Assembly (NCBI RefSeq): GCF_006738645.1
Contig: NZ_AP019700.1
Span: 5,066,001-5,130,000, forward strand
Source: Stella humosa
GTDB lineage: Bacteria > Pseudomonadota > Alphaproteobacteria > ATCC43930 > Allostellaceae
Length of the DNA: 64,000 nucleotides
Direction: 5' to 3'
The notes under the pieces were generated by a model. That model worked only from the letters and a program-made list of their open reading frames with translations. It ran no database searches and had not been told where the DNA came from. The position numbers and the translations under genes are program-made. Positions within the stretch are counted from its first letter, which is position 1, and every line of letters begins with the position of its first letter. Positions 59,154 through 64,000 of this stretch are shown here, piece after piece.

Positions 59154-60044
59154 TCAGCGCGAGCGCCGCAGATACTCGACCAGCGCCGCCAGCTTCGGTG
59201 CCAGGTTCCGACGGCTGGGGTAGAAGAGATAGAAGCCGGCGAAGTGGGGACAGAACGCTTCCAGGACCGGCACGAGTTCGCCCTGGTCGATGGCCGGGCG
59301 GAAGCTCTCTTCCATGCCGAAGGTGATGCCCGCGCCCGCCACGGCCAGCTTGATCATCAATGCCATGTCGTTCGTCGTGACTGCCGGCGCGACATGCACG
59401 CTGAATTCCCGGCCGTGCTCGGCGAACTCCCAGCGATAGGGCGCGACCCTGGGGGCCGGGCGCCAACCGATGCAGCGGTGGCCGGGCAGCTCGCGCGGGT
59501 GGGCGGGCACGCCCATCCGGTTGCGATAGGCCGGCGCGCAGACGGCAAGCTGCCGCTCCGCTCCGGCGACGGGGACCGCGATCATGTCCTGCTCGATCAC
59601 CTCGCCCAGGCGAACGCCCGCATCGTACCCCTCGGCCACGATGTCGAAGGCCTCGTCGGTCACGGTGACGTCGAGCTGGATGCCCGGGTTGGCCGCGACG
59701 AACCCCGCCAGGAACGGGCCTGCCAGAAAGCGCTCGGCGATGGACGAGACGGCCAGCCGCAGCTGCCCGCGCGGCTGGCCGAGCAGATTTCCGGTCGCCT
59801 CGACGGCGGCCCGCATGTCGGCGATGGCGGGCGCCGCCTCGGCATGCAGGCGCGCGCCCGCCTCGGTCAGGCTGACGCTGCGCGTGGTGCGCTGGACGAG
59901 CGCTATTCCCACCCGCTCTTCCAGCCGCCGGATCGTCTGGCTGACAGCCGACCGCGTGACGCCGAGCCGGTCGGCCGCAGCGCGGAAGCTCCGCTCCTCG
60001 GCCACCAGAACGAAGACCGCGAGCGCGTTGAGATCGGGCTCCAT
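59154..60044 (-). CDS. LysR-family transcriptional regulator
   Basis: The 296-aa protein has an N-terminal LysR winged helix-turn-helix (LNALAVFVLVAEERSFRAAADRLGVTRSAVSQTIRRLEERVGIALVQRTTRSVSLTEAG, residues about 6-64) and a periplasmic-binding-like effector domain to the end. It is divergent from an operon of SDR, exported CMD-like and Atu4866-like genes, the usual position for its target, with 106 nt between the starts. The effector is unknown. Confidence 0.94.
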   Translation of the reverse strand: MEPDLNALAVFVLVAEERSFRAAADRLGVTRSAVSQTIRRLEERVGIALVQRTTRSVSLTEAGARLHAEAAPAIADMRAAVEATGNLLGQPRGQLRLAVSSIAERFLAGPFLAGFVAANPGIQLDVTVTDEAFDIVAEGYDAGVRLGEVIEQDMIAVPVAGAERQLAVCAPAYRNRMGVPAHPRELPGHRCIGWRPAPRVAPYRWEFAEHGREFSVHVAPAVTTNDMALMIKLAVAGAGITFGMEESFRPAIDQGELVPVLEAFCPHFAGFYLFYPSRRNLAPKLAALVEYLRRSR

Positions 60045-60150
60045 TGGTTAGATATACTTTCCAGGTCGTAAACAAATAGTCGGCTTATCACGACAATGAC
60101 CCAGACCCATCTTGCGGGCAACGATCAACGCAAGACGGGAGATTCGGAGC
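60045..60150. promoter_or_regulatory. LysR/SDR divergent control region
   Basis: This 106-nt gap is AT-rich relative to the genome, especially 60050-60095, and must hold both promoters. GTCG occurs twice (60065 and 60079 areas) and GTCG-N8-CGAC forms a short dyad at about 60079-60094, a possible LysR site. No confident -35/-10 pair could be assigned. Confidence 0.4.
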
Positions 60151-60876
60151 ATGTCCCTCGACAAGGTCATCCTCATCACCGGTGCCTCCAGCGGCATCGG
60201 CGCGGGCATTGCCCGTGAACTGGGTCGAGCCGGCGCCAGGCTGATGCTGGGCGCCCGCCGCACCGATCGGCTGGAGACGCTGGCCGCCGAGATCAACGCG
60301 CTGGGCGGGCAGGCGTTGACGCGCCGCCTGGACGTGACCGACCGCGCCGATGTCGCCGCCTTTGCCGAGGCGGCCCGGCAGGCCTGGGGCCGGGTCGACG
60401 TGCTCGTCAACAATGCCGGCGTCATGCCGCTGTCCCGGATGGCCGTGCTGAAGGTCGAAGAGTGGGACCGCATGGTCGACGTCAACGTCAAGGGCGTACT
60501 CTACGGCATCGCGGCCGTGCTGCCCGATATGACGGCCCGCGGCGCCGGCCATGTCATCAACATCGCGTCGATCGGCGCGCTGTCGGTCGTGCCGACGGCG
60601 GCCGTCTACTGCGCGACCAAGCATGCGGTGCGCGCGATCTCCGAGGGGCTGCGGCAGGAGAACGATCGCATCCGCGTCACCTGCATCCATCCGGGCGTGG
60701 TCGAGAGCGAACTCGCCGACACGATCACCGACCCGGAGGCCGCCGCGGCCATGCAATCCTATCGCGCCGTCGCATTGCAGCCGGATGCCATCGGCCGCGC
60801 CGTGCATTTCGCCATTGCGCAGCCGGACGATGTCGACGTCAGCGAGATCGTCGTCCGACCGACAGCCAGCCGCTAG
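60151..60876 (+). CDS. Short-chain dehydrogenase/reductase
   Basis: The 241-aa classical SDR has TGASSGIGAGIARELGRAGA, NNAGVMPLSRM, IASIGALSVVPTAAVYCATKHAVRAISEGLRQE with catalytic Tyr-x-x-x-Lys, and IHPGVVESELADTITD. The start at 60151 has GGAG upstream; an earlier in-frame ATG at 60112 has no such support. It is the first gene of a LysR-divergent operon. The substrate is unknown; its close relatives are often induced with CMD-like proteins under LysR control. Confidence 0.92.
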   Translation: MSLDKVILITGASSGIGAGIARELGRAGARLMLGARRTDRLETLAAEINALGGQALTRRLDVTDRADVAAFAEAARQAWGRVDVLVNNAGVMPLSRMAVLKVEEWDRMVDVNVKGVLYGIAAVLPDMTARGAGHVINIASIGALSVVPTAAVYCATKHAVRAISEGLRQENDRIRVTCIHPGVVESELADTITDPEAAAAMQSYRAVALQPDAIGRAVHFAIAQPDDVDVSEIVVRPTASR

Positions 60877-60886
60877 GGAGGAAGCG

Positions 60887-61390
60887 ATGAACATCCGAAT
60901 TCCCACGACCGGCGCCATGCTCCTGGCGGCCGTTGCCGCCGGGCCAGTCCCGGCCGCCTCGCAGACGACGGAGGAGCGTCTCCGGCGCGGCGATGCCGTC
61001 GTCCGGAGCCTGAACAACGGCCTGCCGCAACCCACGCTGGAGCGCATGCGCCAGGAATTCCCATTCCTGGCCGATGCGACCCAGGGCTATGCGCTGGGTG
61101 AGGTGTGGTCAAGGCCGGGCCTCGACGGCCGGACCCGCCAGCTTGCGGCCGTGGCCGCGTTCGCCGCGATCGGCGAGACCACCTTCATGAAGGTCCATGC
61201 CGGCTACGCCCTCAACATCGGCGTCTCCGCCGACGAACTGAAGGAGATCATCTACATGGTGACGGTGCCGGCGGGCTTTCCCCGGGCGATCGCCGCTTCG
61301 CAGGCCCTGTCCGCGCTGTTGGCCGAACGCGCCAGCGCCCCCGACGGCCAGACTTCACCCGACGGCCAGCACCCGGATGCCACGCGATGA
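60887..61390 (+). CDS. Exported carboxymuconolactone decarboxylase (CMD) family protein
   Basis: The 167-aa protein has an N-terminal signal peptide (MNIRIPTTGAMLLAAVAAGPVPAAS) and a CMD domain: GYALGEVWSRPGLDGRTRQLAAVAAFAAIG, then FMKVHAGYALNIGVSADELKEIIYMVTVPAGFPRAI. There is no Cys-x-x-Cys, so it is not an AhpD-type peroxidase partner; it follows the PcaC-like pattern. Export is unusual for this family. A strong GGGAGGAA site precedes the ATG. It lies 10 nt after the SDR and overlaps the Atu4866-like gene (ATGA). Confidence 0.87.
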   Translation: MNIRIPTTGAMLLAAVAAGPVPAASQTTEERLRRGDAVVRSLNNGLPQPTLERMRQEFPFLADATQGYALGEVWSRPGLDGRTRQLAAVAAFAAIGETTFMKVHAGYALNIGVSADELKEIIYMVTVPAGFPRAIAASQALSALLAERASAPDGQTSPDGQHPDATR

Positions 61391-61734
61391 GAACGATCCG
61401 GAAGCTCGCCGTCGCCGCCCTCCTTCTGGGTGCCGCCGTTTCACCCGCGCAGCAGAGCGTTGCCCAGATGACCACCACGCCGCCCGCCGCCGAGACCGCA
61501 AGCCACCCCTATGCCGGCATGTGGGTGACAGCCGACGGCCACATCCGCCACCACCTGCTGCCCAACGGCCGCTACGACGAGGCGCGCGGCAGCCGGGAAA
61601 GCGCCTATCGCGGCCGCTACGCGGTGCGCGGCAACCACATCGACTATTGGGACGATACCGGCTTCACCGCCGATGGCACGTTCATCGACGGCGTGCTGCA
61701 TCATGGCGGCATGATCTTCCGCCGCCGCGAATAG
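61387..61734 (+). CDS. Exported Atu4866-domain protein
   Basis: The 115-aa protein has a short signal peptide (MRTIRKLAVAALLLGAAVSPAQQ, cleavage near residues 20-27). The mature part is one Atu4866-family domain: PYAGMWVTADGHIRHHLLPNGRYDEARG, then YRGRYAVRGNHIDYWDDTGFTADGTFIDGVLHHGGMIF, a small beta barrel of unknown function named for an Agrobacterium protein. It is the third gene of the LysR-divergent operon and overlaps the CMD gene by ATGA. Family members tend to sit beside SDR and CMD genes. Confidence 0.83.
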   Translation: MRTIRKLAVAALLLGAAVSPAQQSVAQMTTTPPAAETASHPYAGMWVTADGHIRHHLLPNGRYDEARGSRESAYRGRYAVRGNHIDYWDDTGFTADGTFIDGVLHHGGMIFRRRE

Positions 61735-61743
61735 CCGGAGCCG

Positions 61744-62493
61744 TCAGGGCTCCGCCGGCGGCCGGGTGGCCGCGATCCGGTCCAGCACGAGGTCGGCCAC
61801 CATGCGGTAGCCGATCTCGGCGAAATGGGCGCCGTCATCGGCCCGCAGCCGGCGCGGCCCCCGGCCGGCGTCAGGCAGGTAGGCCATATAGGCGCCATCG
61901 GGGGCCGCGATGGCCGAGGCGATCGCGATCCAGTGCTCGCCCCGGGCCGCCACCCGCTCCTGCTGCAACTGGTTGATCGCCTGCATGCCGCGATTGTTCG
62001 TCTCGTCGCGGAGCACCGGCAGCGCCACCCAGTAGACCGGGATGCGCGCCGCCTTGGCGACGTCGATCAGTTCGTCGATGCGGGTGGCATAGAGGCGCGC
62101 CCAGTCGGCGGTATTGAAGTCGTGCCGCCGCCGCGTGTCGGGATCGACGATCGCGCGGAAATCGTTCAGCCCCATCCACATCACCACCGCGTCGAGGCGG
62201 CGCTCGGCGACCATGCCCTCGAGCTTCGTCTTCCAGTTCAGGTCGTGATAGCGGGTGAAGCCTGTCGACTGCACGCCGGCAGCGACCACGGTCATCTGGC
62301 CCACCTGCCGCGCCTTCACCGACAGGGAACTGCCCAGGCCCTGGGCAAGCGAGTCGCCGATCACGGCCACGCGCAGGGGGCGCTGGGGGGCTTCGACCTC
62401 GGCGGACCAGGCCGCACCAGCCCGGATGGACACCAGCGCGGCGGCGATGGAGATGGCGAGCGCACCCAGCGCCCGTCTGCGGCTGACGACCAT
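61744..62493 (-). CDS. SGNH/GDSL-type hydrolase, exported (DUF459-like)
   Basis: The 249-aa protein has an N-terminal hydrophobic export signal (VVSRRRALGALAISIAAALVSIRAGAA) and an SGNH fold. Block I is VAVIGDSLAQGLG with S48; block III is WMGLNDFRAIV; block V is DDGAHFAEIGY with the Asp/His pair. These proteins act as esterases or O-acetyl transfer/removal enzymes in the envelope. I use the ATG at 62493, preceded by GAGGGG; the far longer open frame upstream is a shadow of the divergent gene. It is divergent from a second SGNH protein. Confidence 0.87.
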   Translation of the reverse strand: MVVSRRRALGALAISIAAALVSIRAGAAWSAEVEAPQRPLRVAVIGDSLAQGLGSSLSVKARQVGQMTVVAAGVQSTGFTRYHDLNWKTKLEGMVAERRLDAVVMWMGLNDFRAIVDPDTRRRHDFNTADWARLYATRIDELIDVAKAARIPVYWVALPVLRDETNNRGMQAINQLQQERVAARGEHWIAIASAIAAPDGAYMAYLPDAGRGPRRLRADDGAHFAEIGYRMVADLVLDRIAATRPPAEP

Positions 62494-62504
62494 GGCCCCC
62501 CTCA

Positions 62505-62540
62505 GTTTCGGCTGGACACCCGGTCCCGCCCGTCCGAAAC
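62505..62540. promoter_or_regulatory. Nested inverted repeat in the SGNH divergent region
   Basis: GTTTCGG (62505-62511) pairs with CCGAAAC (62534-62540), and inside it GGAC-acccg-GTCC forms a second stem. The element fills most of the 60-nt gap between two divergent SGNH genes, so it could serve as a shared operator or a leader hairpin. Confidence 0.4.
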
Positions 62541-62553
62541 AATACCACCCTGC

Positions 62554-63912
62554 ATGATCCGATCGAAGGCCATCGCCCGCAGAGCCCGGGCCGTGGCGGC
62601 CGTCATGGCCGCCCTCGTCACCCTGGGAGGCTGCAGCAGCAGCGAGTCGGCGACGATCGCCCCGACGGCCACCGGCACGGTCGCTGCCGTCGGCGGCGGC
62701 CCGTGCGGCACCGGCCGGGCGGACCCGCTGCGGCTGGAGCCGCTGGCACCGGCCCGGCCGGCCGCCGCCCGGCCGACCTACGGCCGCGAGCCCCTGGGGA
62801 GCTTCTACGACGCGCTGACCATGCTGGAGCGACGGCAAACGAGCGAGCCGGTTTCCGTCCTGATCCTGGGCGACAGCCACATGGCCGGCCACTTCTTCGC
62901 CGGCCGCGTGCGCGAGAAGCTGCAGGCCCGCTTCGGGTCGGCCGGGCCGGGGGCGATCCCGGGGCGGGCCACCCATCGCGCCTATCGCAATCCCCTGGCC
63001 GAGGTGCAGCAGGCCGGCAACTGGGCCGGTGTCAACAGCCTGCGCCCGACCACGCCCGGCCCGTTCGGCCTCAGCTTCTATCGCCTGCGTGCCGAGGAGG
63101 CCGGATCGACCTTGGTCGCCGCGGCAACCGAGCCCGCCGGCTTCGACCGGTTGACGGCATCGGTCGTGCGCCTGCCGGACGGCGGCGGGCTGCGGGTCTC
63201 GGCCAACGGTTGTGTGCTCGGATCGGTCGCGACCGCCGGCGATGGCACGGTCGCCCTGGTGGCCGACCTCCCGCGCGGCACGACCGAGGTGAGCATCGAA
63301 ACGACCGGCGGCCCGGTGGAGCTGATCGGCTGGCGGCTGACCCGCGGGCGCGGCCTGCTGGTCGAGAACCATGGGGTGAACGGCGCCCAGCTTGCCATGC
63401 TGTCCCATGTCGAGCCGGAGATCCTGGCGGCCGAGTTGCGGCGACGCGACCCCGCCCTGATCGTGCTGGCCTTCGGCACCAACGAGGCCTTCGCGGCCGA
63501 CTTCTCCGAGAGCCGCTACCGCGCGCTGGTGACAGAGCGGGTGGATGCGCTGCGCCGGGCCGTTCCCCGCGCCTCGATCCTGATCGTCGGCCCGCCCGAT
63601 TCGGCAGTGCCCAGTCGCGCGCCCGCCCCCGCCCGCGGCCGCAAGCCGGTCGGCTGCCGCTGGCAGGAACCGCCGAGCCTGGCCCCGGTGAAGGCCGCCC
63701 TGCGCCAGGCGGCCGCCGAGCTGGGCGTCGCCTACTGGGACTGGTCGAAGCTGACGCGGGGCGCCTGCGGGGTCGACGCCATGACGAAGCGGACACCGCC
63801 CCTGGCCCAGGCCGACCACGTCCACTTCACGGCCGATGGCTATGTGGAGGCGGCCGACCAGTTCGCCCGCTTCCTGACCGACGGCTACGCGCGGCGTCGC
63901 AAGACCTCCTGA
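62554..63912 (+). CDS. SGNH/GDSL hydrolase lipoprotein, probable O-acetylation accessory
   Basis: The 452-aa protein has a lipoprotein signal with lipobox LGGC (C27). The first SGNH block is LILGDSHMAGHFFAGRV near residue 105-120, followed by NHGVNGAQLAML, LAFGTNEAF and the late DHVHFTADGYVEAADQF with the Asp-x-x-His pair. A long insertion between blocks I and II, containing beta-rich sequence, is typical of SGNH proteins that work with MBOAT acyltransferases on cell wall or polysaccharide. The start of an MBOAT gene follows 31 nt downstream. It is divergent from another SGNH gene. Confidence 0.87.
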   Translation: MIRSKAIARRARAVAAVMAALVTLGGCSSSESATIAPTATGTVAAVGGGPCGTGRADPLRLEPLAPARPAAARPTYGREPLGSFYDALTMLERRQTSEPVSVLILGDSHMAGHFFAGRVREKLQARFGSAGPGAIPGRATHRAYRNPLAEVQQAGNWAGVNSLRPTTPGPFGLSFYRLRAEEAGSTLVAAATEPAGFDRLTASVVRLPDGGGLRVSANGCVLGSVATAGDGTVALVADLPRGTTEVSIETTGGPVELIGWRLTRGRGLLVENHGVNGAQLAMLSHVEPEILAAELRRRDPALIVLAFGTNEAFAADFSESRYRALVTERVDALRRAVPRASILIVGPPDSAVPSRAPAPARGRKPVGCRWQEPPSLAPVKAALRQAAAELGVAYWDWSKLTRGACGVDAMTKRTPPLAQADHVHFTADGYVEAADQFARFLTDGYARRRKTS

Positions 63913-63943
63913 CCAGACCGCCCGAGACCGGCCGCCGCCGCCC

Positions 63944-64000
63944 ATGCTGTTCCCCACGACGCAGTTCCTGGTCTTCTTCTGCGTCGTGTTCGCCCTGCAT
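63944..64000 (+). CDS. MBOAT-family O-acyltransferase, N-terminus only (partial)
   Basis: Nineteen codons are present (MLFPTTQFLVFFCVVFALH) before the window ends. The MLF-x-T-x2-FLVFF start followed by a membrane segment is the usual opening of AlgI/PatA-type membrane-bound O-acyltransferases, which pass acetyl groups across the inner membrane. Its place directly after an SGNH lipoprotein supports this. Only the N-terminus is visible, so the call is provisional. Confidence 0.65.
   Translation, partial: MLFPTTQFLVFFCVVFALH

Noticed and set aside
61744-63957. A 737-codon minus-strand frame joining the SGNH gene with the antisense of its neighbour
   Set aside because: Only the last 249 codons encode an SGNH protein with signal peptide; the first part is antisense to the plus-strand lipoprotein gene.

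Overview
The window is very GC-rich (roughly 70%) and almost fully coding, with many 1-4 nt start/stop overlaps. No rRNA, tRNA, CRISPR array, transposase or phage gene is visible. The gene content points to an alphaproteobacterium, probably a Rhodospirillales-type soil or water heterotroph: sucD-sucC-mdh-zapE in a row, a GAAC-N7-GAAC LexA-type box, PAS_7 histidine kinases, and many ABC importers and amidohydrolases. The genus cannot be fixed from the sequence alone. No gene-free stretch exceeds 300 bases; the longest gaps are 18158-18406, 27881-28109 and 2335-2529.

Layout, left to right. 1-3669 (minus): TCA-cycle genes sucD (edge), sucC and mdh, then zapE. 3724-4999 (minus): a coupled VOC-ArsR-SRPBCC operon. 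5086-8030 (minus): PhyH dioxygenase, SAF-domain dehydrogenase and SDR. 8100-10847 (minus): a 915-aa protein that joins RNA-polymerase alpha-CTD-like modules to a sigma-70 region 4. 11014-14811 (minus): dpaL, an L-type (M20) and a D-type (nitrilase-fold) N-carbamoylase and a MAPEG protein, all joined by ATGA overlaps. 15000-32470 (mostly plus): LctP-type permease, gamma-glutamyltransferase, a dipeptide/oligopeptide ABC importer whose last gene is an unusual PhyH-cupin-repeat-DUF616 fusion, an FMN 2-hydroxyacid dehydrogenase (minus), M20 peptidase, amidase and M81 peptidase. This reads as a peptide and amino-acid-derivative scavenging region.

32492-36604 (minus): three tandem soluble PAS_7 histidine kinases with no response regulator. 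36681-40767 (minus): D-aminoacylase-type deacylase, glpD and a methyltransferase. 40895-44982: pgk, a SplB-like radical SAM gene with an SOS-type box, ilvE and a small secreted protein. 45028-53212 (minus): a seven-gene operon with a complete branched-chain/aromatic-type ABC importer and two acyl-CoA ligases. 53348-56471 (minus): a solitary FitA-like antitoxin, ahcY with an AT-rich palindromic operator, and a Sel1/peptidoglycan-binding protein.

56550-58563 (plus): gmd and fcl for GDP-L-fucose. 58720-59010: a tiny secreted protein made of seven nonapeptide repeats, followed by a clear intrinsic terminator. 59154-61734: a LysR regulator divergent from SDR, exported carboxymuconolactone-decarboxylase-like and Atu4866-like genes. 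61744-64000: two divergent SGNH hydrolases and the start of an MBOAT acyltransferase, probably a polysaccharide O-acetylation locus that continues past the window.

The most unusual items are the alpha-CTD/sigma-4 protein with its upstream inverted repeat, the PhyH-cupin-DUF616 fusion, the nonapeptide-repeat secreted protein, and the dpaL-carbamoylase operon. All functional statements rest on motif recognition by eye; no database search was possible.
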